NCBI GenBank assembly: GCA_016887485.1
Contig: CP069394.1
Location: 1,178,001-1,242,000, forward strand
From: Chloroflexota bacterium
GTDB taxonomy: Bacteria; Chloroflexota; Anaerolineae; Anaerolineales; Anaerolineaceae
Reading direction: 5' to 3'
Length of the DNA stretch: 64,000 bases
The position numbers and the translations under genes are program-made. The number at the start of each line of letters is the position of its first letter. The stretch's first letter is position 1. Under the pieces are notes generated by a model that had not been told where the DNA came from, searched no databases, and saw nothing but the letters and a program-made list of their open reading frames with translations. Below, piece by piece: positions 8,968 through 17,177 of the stretch.

Positions 8968-9786
8968 TTACTCTCTGCCGACCGCTTCCAGCACACCGGT
9001 CACGGTGCCGAAACCCGGGTTCTCAGGAACGATAAATTCCTTATCATAAAAGGTCCCCACCAGAGCGATCTCATGCCGAATTGCTTCAAGATCCATCAGG
9101 TGTCCGATCAGGATGATTTCATCCAACCCTTCCGCATTAGCAGCGTTGATCGCGATCACAGCAATCACTTGCGCCACCAGGCGTACCAGCCCGGCCGCCA
9201 GATTTTCTCGCGTGATGGTCTCTTCGCGGTCCAGCTTGCCCAGGTTCACCGCATTGGCCTCTTCCGGCAGCCGCCCCACCTGACCGCCGACAGCTTCCCG
9301 CAGCATAATATCCACGGCGGCCGCATCTCCTGCCAGTGCCAACTCGTCAATCTCGCGGGGGGCATCCGTTCCCAGCAATAATTTGGATAAGCCCAAAAGT
9401 GTTCCACCCCCGACAGCCGAACCAGTGACATGGTGCACTTCTCGTCCGCGGGCTGCTACCATCGCTGTGCCGGTACCCGCACTGACCACCAATCCCTGCT
9501 TGCGACCGGCCAATGCCAGCCCACCCAGCCCTACAGCCAGCATCTCATCCACCTTATGAATGGCGAATCCATCCAGGCTCTCAGGCAAGTCACGATAGCG
9601 CCCACCTGTCACGCCAATTCGCGTTCCCGCAGCCAGCTCACCAGCCTCTTGAATCGCTAGCCTAAGCTGCCCCTCTGCGTCCAATCGGGGGTTTGCCAGC
9701 ATTTTATGCGTCACCCCTGATGCGGTTTGGTGGGCCAGGTCAATATTAGTCATGCCGATGTCTGCTGCCAGGATCATATCCGTCAT
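8968..9786 (-). CDS. Type II pantothenate kinase-like protein
   Basis: Probable ASKHA-fold kinase phosphorylating pantothenate in CoA synthesis. Visible motifs are a phosphate-1 loop AADIGMTNID at the N-terminus, a central VSAGTGTAMV, and GGGTLLGLSKLLLG, which is characteristic of the CoaW/fumble family. The catalytic Glu expected after the first strand is not obvious to me. ATG 9786 was chosen over one four codons upstream because GGAG lies at 6 nt spacing. The 272-residue length fits bacterial type II enzymes. An alternative is another ASKHA ATPase. It is divergent from the next gene. Confidence 0.65.
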   Translation of the reverse strand: MTDMILAADIGMTNIDLAHQTASGVTHKMLANPRLDAEGQLRLAIQEAGELAAGTRIGVTGGRYRDLPESLDGFAIHKVDEMLAVGLGGLALAGRKQGLVVSAGTGTAMVAARGREVHHVTGSAVGGGTLLGLSKLLLGTDAPREIDELALAGDAAAVDIMLREAVGGQVGRLPEEANAVNLGKLDREETITRENLAAGLVRLVAQVIAVIAINAANAEGLDEIILIGHLMDLEAIRHEIALVGTFYDKEFIVPENPGFGTVTGVLEAVGRE

Positions 9787-9924
9787 TAATTTCTCCATTA
9801 TTTCCGTTATTTGAACGATTTTACCTCATCACCCTTCTTTACGCTTAAATTAATCGGATATACGAACTGTTACAGTTTATTTGGAGAGATTAATGCGTTA
9901 CAATTAGAAATTAAGGAAAACAAT

Positions 9925-10323
9925 ATGAAAAACGGCTTATTCAAATTCCTCCGCAGCTTCTTACCTCTCTCGATCATCCTGACCGTCATCGGCTGGCTTG
10001 GGCTCCTGCTCGTCATCCGCGGCACCGTCCCCACTTTGGGACCACGCTGGGCTTTCTTTTTCCTCGGCGTGCTCGCGCTGACCGGTCCGGCCATCCCGAT
10101 CGTTTATTTTCTTCATAAACGTTTCCCTGCCGATCCCCCGGTGGATGATATGGTCATCCTGCGCCAGTCGCTTTGGGTCGGTGTCTTTGGCAGCACGGTT
10201 GCCTGGCTCCAGTTGGGACGGGTGCTGACCACCGGCATGGCCTTGATCCTGGCGGGGGTTTTCGTCCTGATCGAGTTCCTGCTCCGCCTCTTTGAGCGCA
10301 GCCGCTGGAACCCGAGCCGCTAA
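9925..10323 (+). CDS. Small hypothetical membrane protein
   Basis: I do not recognise this 132-residue protein. It is strongly hydrophobic, with about four membrane segments: at roughly 12-32, 40-60 and two between 80 and 120 (containing VGVFGSTVAWLQLGR and FVLIEFLLRL). It ends in a basic tail RSRWNPSR. The start at 9925 has AAGGA 7 nt upstream; an upstream in-frame ATG at 9811 lacks a ribosome site and is polar, so I reject it. It lies 33 nt before selA and may be cotranscribed, but nothing ties it to selenium metabolism. Confidence 0.7.
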   Translation: MKNGLFKFLRSFLPLSIILTVIGWLGLLLVIRGTVPTLGPRWAFFFLGVLALTGPAIPIVYFLHKRFPADPPVDDMVILRQSLWVGVFGSTVAWLQLGRVLTTGMALILAGVFVLIEFLLRLFERSRWNPSR

Positions 10324-10356
10324 CTAACAAAATAAATCAAGTCCAAAAACACCGAT

Positions 10357-11724
10357 ATGCCCGATCTGAGCCAATTACCTTCGATTGATCGTCTTCTACG
10401 TCAGCCTGAAGTTCTGGAAATCATCCAGTCCTTTGGCCGTCCGCTCACGCTGACCAGCGTTCGCACGGTGCTGGAAGAGCTGCGTCAAGCGGCGATTAAT
10501 GAAGAGCAGCCCATTCCCACCAACCCCGAAATTCTCGATCTGATCCGTGAGCAGCTGGAAGACTGGATCGCGCCCACCCTGGTCCCGGTGATCAACGCCA
10601 GCGGCGTTATCCTACATACCAACCTGGGTCGAGCGCCGCTCAGCCAGGCCACCCGGCAGGCCATCTCAGATATCGGGACCGGTTATTCCAACCTTGAATT
10701 CAATCTGACCACCGGCAAACGCGGCAAGCGGTCCGTCCATGCCGGGCGCATCCTGAGCCTGCTCACCGGTGCGGAAGACGGTTTCGTGGTCAATAACAAC
10801 GCTGGTGCCGTCCTGCTGACGCTCGCGGCTCTGGCAAACGGGAAGAACGTGCTTGTTTCACGCACCCAATTAGTGGAAATTGGCGGCGGTTTCCGCATCC
10901 CTGATGTGATGCGCCAATCCGGCGCGAATCTGGTGGAAATCGGTACAACTAACCGGGTTCACCTGCGAGATTTCGAGCAATCCCTGAATGAGGGCAATAT
11001 TGCCCTGATCCTGATTGCCCACCACTCCAACTTCAAACTTATCGGCTTCCACAGCGAGCCGGAACTGGCTGAAATTGTGGAAGTTGCCCACCAGCATGGC
11101 GTCCCCGTGGTGCACGATATCGGATCGGGCGCACTGCTGGATACCGCCGAATTCGGGCTGGCCCATGAGCCCACCGTACAGGAATCGCTGGCGGCGGGCT
11201 GTGACCTGGTCTGCTTCTCCGGTGATAAATTAATAGGCGGTCCGCAAGCTGGCATCATCATCGGCAAGCAGGAACTGCTCGCCCCGGTCAAGACCCATCC
11301 CTTTGCCCGGGCTTTGCGGGCGGGCAAGCTGACCCTCACGGGTGTCAGTGCCAATTTGCTGCATTATCTCAAGAACGAAGCGTTGAGTGAAGTGCCGATC
11401 TGGCAAATGGTCGCCATGCCGCTCAGCATCATTCAGGCTCGAGCGGAGCAATGGCAAAAAACACTGGGCTTTGGTGAAGTGCGGCCCGGCAAGTCCACCG
11501 TGGGCGGCGGCAGCCTCCCCACTGAGGAAATGCCAACCTACACGCTGACTCTCACCCCCGCCAAACCGGATGTTTTCCTGCGTGCCTTGCGTGATGTGCA
11601 GCCACCGATCATCGCCCGGATCGAGAACGACCAGGTGCTTTTTGACCCACGCACAGTACTCGTCGAACAGGAAAAGACCTTCCTGCAAAATCTAAAACAA
11701 ATCTGGGACAACACCAGGCCATAA
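10357..11724 (+). CDS. selA: L-seryl-tRNA(Sec) selenium transferase
   Basis: PLP-dependent enzyme converting seryl-tRNA(Sec) to selenocysteinyl-tRNA(Sec) using selenophosphate. The 455-residue length is typical. The N-terminal SelA segment (LPSIDRLLRQPEV) and the NASGVILHTNLGRAPLS entry to the aminotransferase fold are visible. The PLP-lysine motif CFSGDKLIGGPQAG lies at about residue 289. selB, selC and selD are not in this window and no in-frame UGA gene was recognised, so the rest of the Sec machinery must be elsewhere if it exists. No strong ribosome site precedes the ATG. Confidence 0.9.
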   Translation: MPDLSQLPSIDRLLRQPEVLEIIQSFGRPLTLTSVRTVLEELRQAAINEEQPIPTNPEILDLIREQLEDWIAPTLVPVINASGVILHTNLGRAPLSQATRQAISDIGTGYSNLEFNLTTGKRGKRSVHAGRILSLLTGAEDGFVVNNNAGAVLLTLAALANGKNVLVSRTQLVEIGGGFRIPDVMRQSGANLVEIGTTNRVHLRDFEQSLNEGNIALILIAHHSNFKLIGFHSEPELAEIVEVAHQHGVPVVHDIGSGALLDTAEFGLAHEPTVQESLAAGCDLVCFSGDKLIGGPQAGIIIGKQELLAPVKTHPFARALRAGKLTLTGVSANLLHYLKNEALSEVPIWQMVAMPLSIIQARAEQWQKTLGFGEVRPGKSTVGGGSLPTEEMPTYTLTLTPAKPDVFLRALRDVQPPIIARIENDQVLFDPRTVLVEQEKTFLQNLKQIWDNTRP

Positions 11725-11749
11725 ACTATCATGAATTGGAACCTATCAC

Positions 11750-12988
11750 ATGAAATCTAAGATCGACCAACTCCTCATCGATAATAAAGCAGCCGGCCTT
11801 TGGGTGACCGGGCCCGCACAGCATAACCCCGCGATGGTCTACCTGACAGGCGGCGGCCATATGACCATGGCAGATGTGATCAAACCGGTCGGCAAACCGA
11901 TGGTGCTGTGTCATGCCCCCATGGAACGTGAAGAAGCCGCCCGTACCGGGCTGCAGACCGTTAACTACACTCAATTCCCGCTCAAGGAACGGCTGGAAGC
12001 CGCCAAGGGCGACCGAATTTTAGCTCAAGCGCTGCTCTATAAAGCCATTTTTGAACAGGTCGGCCTCACGGAGGGCACTGTGCTGCTCTACGGCCGCTCC
12101 GAGGTTGGCAAGCACTACACTCTCGTCAGCAAGCTTCAGGAATTGCTCCCCGGTCTGACCTTCAAGGGTGACCTGGAGGACGCAGTCCTGCTGCAGGCTA
12201 TGGCGACCAAAGACACAGCCGAGATTGAACGAATCCGAGCTATGGCTGTGGTCGTACGCACAGTGGTCTCAAGGGTGGCGGAATTTCTCACCCATCACCA
12301 GGTCGAAGATGAAACCCTGGTCAAAGAAGACGGCTCTCCGCTCACCATTGGTGAGGTCAAAGGGTTGATCAACCTCTGGCTGGCTGAACTGGGTGCTGAA
12401 AACCCCGAAGACACCATCTTCGCCATTGGGCGCGATGCGGGCATCCCCCACAGCAATGGCACCCCCAGTGACCCGATCCAACTTGGCAAGACCATTGTCT
12501 TTGATATTTTCCCATGCGAAAAAGGCGGCGGATATTTCTATGACTTCACCCGAACCTGGTGCCTCGGTTATGCTCCCGCAGAAACCCAGGCAGTATATGA
12601 CCAGGTCAAATCGGTTTATAACCAGGTCGTCTCGGAACTGAAGGCTGGCGTGAATGCCGCCCATTTCCAAAGCCGGACCTGTGACCTGTTTGAAGAACAG
12701 GGACATCCCACCATCCGCCAGAATCCGGCCACCGAAAGCGGCTATGTCCATTCTTTGGGCCACGGCGTAGGGCTGAACATCCATGAGAAACCGTGGTTCA
12801 GCCGCCCGGATGACCCAACCAACGCTTTGGTCCCCGGTTCGGTATTCACCGTTGAACCCGGGCTCTACTATCCCGAAAAGGGGATGGGCGTCCGGCTGGA
12901 AGACACCTACTATGTCACACCGGATGGCAGGTTTGAATGCTTTGTGGACTATCCCAAGCAGCTTGTTCTGCCAATGGCAGAAAGGTAG
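11750..12988 (+). CDS. M24B-family metallopeptidase (Xaa-Pro aminopeptidase-like)
   Basis: Predicted cytoplasmic dinuclear-metal aminopeptidase/prolidase with pita-bread fold. The N-terminal creatinase-like domain spans about 1-160. The catalytic domain shows the expected ligands in order: DIFP and YDFTRTW (two Asp, about 250-270), HSLGHGVGLNIHE (His, about 335), TVEPGLY (Glu, about 367) and VRLED (Glu, about 380). The 412-residue length is normal. The stop is 8 nt before the tsaD start, so the pair is probably cotranscribed with selA. Confidence 0.85.
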   Translation: MKSKIDQLLIDNKAAGLWVTGPAQHNPAMVYLTGGGHMTMADVIKPVGKPMVLCHAPMEREEAARTGLQTVNYTQFPLKERLEAAKGDRILAQALLYKAIFEQVGLTEGTVLLYGRSEVGKHYTLVSKLQELLPGLTFKGDLEDAVLLQAMATKDTAEIERIRAMAVVVRTVVSRVAEFLTHHQVEDETLVKEDGSPLTIGEVKGLINLWLAELGAENPEDTIFAIGRDAGIPHSNGTPSDPIQLGKTIVFDIFPCEKGGGYFYDFTRTWCLGYAPAETQAVYDQVKSVYNQVVSELKAGVNAAHFQSRTCDLFEEQGHPTIRQNPATESGYVHSLGHGVGLNIHEKPWFSRPDDPTNALVPGSVFTVEPGLYYPEKGMGVRLEDTYYVTPDGRFECFVDYPKQLVLPMAER

Positions 12989-12996
12989 TGAAAAAT

Positions 12997-14022
12997 ATGA
13001 CTCTTCCCAGTGCACGAATCCTCGGCATTGAATCCTCCTGTGATGAGACCGCAGCAGCCATCGTCACCGATGGCCGCGTGATCCAATCCAGTGTTGTTGC
13101 CAGCCAGATTGACCTGCACGCTCAATATGGCGGGGTGTTCCCGGAGCTGGCCTCGCGCGAACACGTCAAGGCAATTTATGCCATCGTGGAACAGGCCCTC
13201 CAGCAGGCGCATCTGGACATCAAAGATATTGACGCTATCGCCGTCACCCGCGGCCCCGGCCTGGCCGGGTCATTGGTGGTGGGCGTGAATATGGCCAAAA
13301 GCCTGGCTCTGGCGGCCCAGAAACCCATCATCGGCGTCAATCACCTCGAAGGGCACATCTATTCCGCCTGGCTCTACCTGGCGAACACCTCCCCCCACCA
13401 GGCGCCGCGCTTCCCCCTGTTGGCGTTATTGGTCTCCGGCGGTCACAGCGAGCTGGTTTTAATCAAGGATCACCTCCAATATCAGCGCCTGGGCGGTACC
13501 CTTGATGATGCAGCCGGTGAGGCTTTTGATAAAGTTGCCCGGCTATTGGGGCTCTCATACCCTGGAGGTCCCTCCATCCAAAAGGCCAGCCACACCGGCA
13601 GCACCACAGCCTTCGCTTTCCCGCGGGCCATGCTTGAAGACACCTGGGATTTCTCCTTTAGCGGGGTCAAGACCTCAGTGCTGCGGATGACGGAAACACT
13701 GCAGGAACAGGGACGCTCCCTGCCCATTGAAGATCTGGCAGCCAGCTTCCAGGCCGCGGTGGTGGATGTTCTGGTAGAAAAAACCCTGATGGCGGCGGAA
13801 GAATTTGATGTCAACGAGATTATCGTAGCCGGTGGCGTTTCCGCCAACAAGCGCTTGCGCGAAAGGATGTTGGCGGAGAGCAAACACCCCGTTCACATTC
13901 CCCCGCTCTCTCTCTGCACCGATAATGCAGCCATGATCGCCGGCGCGGGCTACTACCATTACATCCAAAACGATTTCACCCCGCTCAATTTCGATGTCCT
14001 CCCGACCTGGCCGCTCTCCTAG
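12997..14022 (+). CDS. tsaD: tRNA threonylcarbamoyl transferase subunit TsaD
   Basis: Catalytic subunit for N6-threonylcarbamoyl adenosine at position 37 of ANN-decoding tRNAs. The signature ILGIESSCDETA stands at the N-terminus, the metal-binding NHLEGHIYS at about residue 110 and LVSGGHSEL at about 140. GGVSANKRLRERM at about 280 and CTDNAAMIAGAG at about 305 follow. An upstream in-frame start at 12937 would overlap the preceding peptidase gene. I use ATG 12997, which opens directly into the conserved domain and has AGGT about 10 nt upstream. This gives 341 residues, the family norm. Confidence 0.95.
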   Translation: MTLPSARILGIESSCDETAAAIVTDGRVIQSSVVASQIDLHAQYGGVFPELASREHVKAIYAIVEQALQQAHLDIKDIDAIAVTRGPGLAGSLVVGVNMAKSLALAAQKPIIGVNHLEGHIYSAWLYLANTSPHQAPRFPLLALLVSGGHSELVLIKDHLQYQRLGGTLDDAAGEAFDKVARLLGLSYPGGPSIQKASHTGSTTAFAFPRAMLEDTWDFSFSGVKTSVLRMTETLQEQGRSLPIEDLAASFQAAVVDVLVEKTLMAAEEFDVNEIIVAGGVSANKRLRERMLAESKHPVHIPPLSLCTDNAAMIAGAGYYHYIQNDFTPLNFDVLPTWPLS

Positions 14023-14045
14023 CCAGCCCTGACCTAATGTAACGA

Positions 14046-14672
14046 ATGGCCGCTGAAAGTCATCCAATGAGTGAAACAAACAATCAAGAGACGCTCAATC
14101 TCGAAGCGCTTCGCAAAAAGGACAAACGAGCTTTTGCCCTGCTGGTCGATCAAAACTCCGACCACATCTACCGGCTTGCCCTCCGGCTGACGGGGAACAC
14201 TCAGGATGCCGAAGACGTGGTCCAGGAAACCTTTATCAAAGCCTATAAGAATCTCGACAAATTCGAAGGCCGCTCAAAGGTCTCCACCTGGCTTTATCGG
14301 ATCGCCACCAATGAGGCGCTGATGATGCTCCGCAAGCGCAAGGATGGGATCACCCATATTGATGAAGGCATAGAAACCGATGAGGGCGAAACCATGCCCA
14401 TCCAGATTGTTGACTGGTGCTGTCTGCCGGAAAGAGAGATCATGAGTGATGAGTCCCGGCAGATGCTCAAGAAAGCGGCTATGCAGCTCTCCGATGCCAA
14501 CCGGGCAGCCTTCCTCCTACGGGATGTCGAGGGCCTGTCTACCCAGGATGCCGCAGCCGCTCTGGATATCAGTGAATCAGCTTTGAAAGTCAGGCTGATG
14601 CGGGCCAGAATGCAGCTTCGAGAAGAATTGAGTGAATATTTTGCCCATCGAATGGCAGAGGAAGACCTATGA
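14046..14672 (+). CDS. ECF-type RNA polymerase sigma factor
   Basis: Extracytoplasmic-function sigma-70 factor. Region 2 (about 25-95) includes DAEDVVQETFIKAYKNLDKFEG and STWLYRIATNEALM. Region 4 (about 140-195) contains the DVEGLSTQDAAAALDISESALKVRL helix-turn-helix. Between them lies an acidic linker with CCLPERE. A start seven codons downstream (14067) is also possible; neither has a strong ribosome site. The stop overlaps the ATG of the zinc anti-sigma gene (ATGA), the classical ECF/anti-sigma arrangement. Target genes are unknown. Confidence 0.9.
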   Translation: MAAESHPMSETNNQETLNLEALRKKDKRAFALLVDQNSDHIYRLALRLTGNTQDAEDVVQETFIKAYKNLDKFEGRSKVSTWLYRIATNEALMMLRKRKDGITHIDEGIETDEGETMPIQIVDWCCLPEREIMSDESRQMLKKAAMQLSDANRAAFLLRDVEGLSTQDAAAALDISESALKVRLMRARMQLREELSEYFAHRMAEEDL

Positions 14673-14932
14673 CCCACCAACACGGGCTTGAATGCGAAGA
14701 TTTGATCCACCACCTCAATGATTACATTGATGGTGAATTGGATGATACCCTTTGCGGGAAAATTGAAGCCCATATCGAATCCTGCCCAAACTGCAAGGTG
14801 GTGGTAAACACCTTAAAGAAAACCATCCAGCTCTACCAGGATGATGGTGAAAGCGTCACTTTGCCATTGGATGCCCGTCACCGACTTTTCAAGGCCCTGG
14901 ACCTGGATGAAGATGTTGAACGCAAAGAGTAA
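14669..14932 (+). CDS. Zinc-binding anti-sigma factor (ZAS-like)
   Basis: Short 87-residue protein with the ZAS-type His-x3-Cys-x2-Cys motif in the IEAHIESCPNC stretch (about 31-41), preceded by LNDYIDGELDD. Family members bind their cognate ECF sigma factor and often respond to thiol oxidation. It has no membrane segment, so it should be a soluble regulator. It overlaps the sigma gene by 4 nt, and AGAGGAAG lies upstream of its ATG. Its own 3' end is overlapped by a zinc-ribbon reading frame. Confidence 0.85.
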   Translation: MTHQHGLECEDLIHHLNDYIDGELDDTLCGKIEAHIESCPNCKVVVNTLKKTIQLYQDDGESVTLPLDARHRLFKALDLDEDVERKE

Positions 14933-15122
14933 CCCTTCAACCCACACCAGTGAAAACACCTCAACAACCGATTCTGCCGCCAGCTGTGCCATTCAGTCCA
15001 GTATAAGCCTCCAGGCAGGGATGATATGCCCGCGTTGTGGGCAAGCTGTGATCGACTATGACGGCCTTCTGCAATTGGTTTGTCCCAATTGCGGCTTGAA
15101 AGAAGTCGGTGCCTGCACCTGA
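14913..15122 (+). CDS. Small zinc-ribbon protein
   Basis: A 69-residue reading frame overlapping the last 20 nt of the anti-sigma gene. The N-terminal half is Ser/Thr-rich and unstructured. The C-terminal half holds two CPxCG knuckles, CPRCG and CPNCG, 14 residues apart and followed by LKEVGACT. It is too regular a rubredoxin/zinc-ribbon motif to be chance. Function unknown. The exact start is uncertain (ATG 14907 or 14913; no clear ribosome site). Translational coupling to the anti-sigma gene is plausible, which would make this a three-gene sigma/anti-sigma/zinc-ribbon unit. Confidence 0.6.
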   Translation: MLNAKSNPSTHTSENTSTTDSAASCAIQSSISLQAGMICPRCGQAVIDYDGLLQLVCPNCGLKEVGACT

Positions 15123-15166
15123 TAATACTGAAGCGGCCTCCGTGTGAGGCCAGAAAGGAAATCAAT

Positions 15167-15586
15167 ATGTACGCAAAAGCAGTTTGGAATGGGGATATGG
15201 GATTCACCGGCGCCAATCAGGATGGTTTCCTGGTCCCAATGGACGCAAAGAAACAGGTCGGCGGTCATGATATGGGATTCCGCCCTTTGGAACTATTGGC
15301 AATCGGTTTGGCCGGCTGCACCGGGATGGACGTGATCTCTATTCTCAAAAAGAAACGCCAGGAAGTCACCCAATTCGAGGTGAACGCGGAAGTTGAACGA
15401 GCCGCAGAACACCCCAAAGTGTTCACAAAGATCGTATTGGAATATAAGTTTTCGGGGAAAAATCTGGACCCGCAGGCCATTGAGCACGCGGTGGAACTCT
15501 CAGAAACAAAATATTGCGGTGCCCAGGCTATGCTGCGCGAAACTGCAGAAATTACATATAAAATCACAATCACACAAGAAGATTAA
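15167..15586 (+). CDS. OsmC/Ohr-family protein
   Basis: Predicted 139-residue OsmC-fold protein, a family of thiol-dependent peroxidases active on organic hydroperoxides. It shows the two conserved cysteine regions: GLAGCTGMDV (Cys about 52) and ETKYCGAQAM (Cys about 117). The start at 15167 has AAAGGA upstream at good spacing; the longer frame from 15080 is out of line with family length. It lies 45 nt after the zinc-ribbon frame on the same strand, so an ECF sigma/anti-sigma/peroxidase oxidative-stress grouping is possible. That last point is inference. Confidence 0.85.
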   Translation: MYAKAVWNGDMGFTGANQDGFLVPMDAKKQVGGHDMGFRPLELLAIGLAGCTGMDVISILKKKRQEVTQFEVNAEVERAAEHPKVFTKIVLEYKFSGKNLDPQAIEHAVELSETKYCGAQAMLRETAEITYKITITQED

Positions 15587-15613
15587 ATTATCATTCCAGC
15601 TTGGAAACTATAT

Positions 15614-15652
15614 TACCGGATTAGGCCTGTTCCTCAGCGTCATAATCCGGTA
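15614..15652. repeat. 10-bp perfect inverted repeat between convergent genes
   Basis: TACCGGATTA (15614-15623) and TAATCCGGTA (15643-15652) are exact inverse copies 19 nt apart. They span the 3' end of the MFS gene and the gap to the OsmC gene. It may act as a transcription terminator for either strand, but there is no proper T-run. Confidence 0.55.
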
Positions 15653-16973
15653 AATCTATTTCCACGTCCCGAATCGACTTAAAGAATGTGCCTGTGATCC
15701 CCACTGCAGCCACTAAAATACCGCTCATCGCAATCATCAAAGACATGCCTGCGCCAGGGCCGCTGCCAACCAGGCCGCGAAATAAACGCGTCCCCCACCC
15801 ATCTGACGTTAGAAAAGCCGGTTCAAAGACAGCATCTGCCAGCCAACCGGATAAGGCCATTGAAATGGGAATGGTAATTTGCGCGATGAAACGCCGCACG
15901 GCAAAGACCCGCCCCTGCTGGTCCGGTGGAACTTTCTTTTGCCAAATGGCCTGATTGCAGCCATTGATGGTGGGCATAAAGAATGCCAGCAGGAAAACCG
16001 ACGCCATCCAGATCCAGGGTTGTTCACTTATCCCCATCAAGAATCGGCCTAGAATGCCATTCAAAATCCAGCCAAGTAATATCCCGGCAGCCATTTGTTT
16101 GGGACCGCCCCAGATCGCCAGGAACACTCCCCCAACCAAGGCCCCAACAGCGGAAAAGGATTGCACAAAGCCTAAAATCTGAGCATCTCCCGTTCTGGCA
16201 AGCACCATCGGATTAAGAACCGCCCAACCAATCACCGTCATGAAGTTGGCGGCGAAGAATACCAATTGGAGTTCCAACAGACCACGTCGTTCAAAGATAT
16301 ATTTAAACCCGAAGGTCATATCCTTGATAAATTTCTTAAATGTTATCTTGGTCTTTTCGACAACCGGTTGAGGGACGATAACGATTAACAAAGTGATGAT
16401 CGCCACAAAAAAGGTCATAATATCAACCAACAGAATGCCGCGAATGCCGATCACGCCGATCAGAGAGCCTGCCAAAACCGGGCCGATGATGTTCGAGGCG
16501 CTTTCCACCATACTGATCATTCCGCTGGCGCGGCTGTAGTGCTTCTTCGGTACCATCAGCGTCACTGTGGCGGAATAAGCCGGCCACTGGAAGGCCTGGA
16601 AGGTGCTGGCAAACGCTGTCGTAGCATAAATATGCCAAATTTCCAGCCGACCGGAAATGAAGAGCAGGAAAACAACCACCGAAGCCAGGACTGCGCCCAG
16701 ATCGCTGAGCATCATCACCAGTTTCCGATTCCAACGATCCACCAATACCCCAACCAAAGGGGTGACAATAATTAATGGTGCATAAGTAAATACACCCACT
16801 AGTGCCAATGCCTGAGCGGACCCGGTCTTTTCCCAGGCCCAAATGCCCAAGGCAAAACTCGTCATAAACGATCCGGCGACGGAAACAAACTGCCCCAGCC
16901 AGATGATTATGAAAGCAGTCAGATTTTTTGGACGCTTTTCATTTAAGTTGGATGATTTTCCAGTCTCTCTCAT
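15621..16973 (-). CDS. Major facilitator superfamily transporter
   Basis: Integral membrane transporter of about 450 residues with roughly 12 hydrophobic segments. It resembles the MFS_3/macrolide-efflux and enterobactin-exporter branch. The loop after TM2 has GVLVDRWNRKLVMMLSD, the typical MFS motif A (G-x3-D-R-x-G/N-R-R/K). There is a charged central loop (KTKITFKKFIKDMTFG). The substrate is unknown; drug or metabolite efflux is the family expectation. The first codon of the longest frame is TTG; the next codon is an ATG (16973), which I use. Confidence 0.85.
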   Translation of the reverse strand: MRETGKSSNLNEKRPKNLTAFIIIWLGQFVSVAGSFMTSFALGIWAWEKTGSAQALALVGVFTYAPLIIVTPLVGVLVDRWNRKLVMMLSDLGAVLASVVVFLLFISGRLEIWHIYATTAFASTFQAFQWPAYSATVTLMVPKKHYSRASGMISMVESASNIIGPVLAGSLIGVIGIRGILLVDIMTFFVAIITLLIVIVPQPVVEKTKITFKKFIKDMTFGFKYIFERRGLLELQLVFFAANFMTVIGWAVLNPMVLARTGDAQILGFVQSFSAVGALVGGVFLAIWGGPKQMAAGILLGWILNGILGRFLMGISEQPWIWMASVFLLAFFMPTINGCNQAIWQKKVPPDQQGRVFAVRRFIAQITIPISMALSGWLADAVFEPAFLTSDGWGTRLFRGLVGSGPGAGMSLMIAMSGILVAAVGITGTFFKSIRDVEIDLPDYDAEEQA

Positions 16974-17177
16974 CAATTATCTCAATGCAATTCTATGGCT
17001 GGGCACTTGTCTTTCTTAGGCAAGAAAGTGCCTCTTCAATAAGCCCCAAGACCCCAAGCAGATACACAGTATACCATTGATTGCGATGCGAACCGGGCTC
17101 CAGAATTGGTTATTTTTGAACCTGAACCCCTTTTTTCCCTTAGAGACAGCTTGAAATAAATCTGGTAGAATCCAAAA

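Noticed and set aside
9811-9924. N-terminal extension of the 132-residue membrane protein
   Set aside because: Lacks a ribosome site, polar and unrelated to the membrane protein; AAGGA before 9925 favours the shorter form.
10357-15586. In-frame UGA selenoprotein near selA
   Set aside because: Genes near selA end at normal stops with complete domains; I saw no UGA inside a conserved redox motif.
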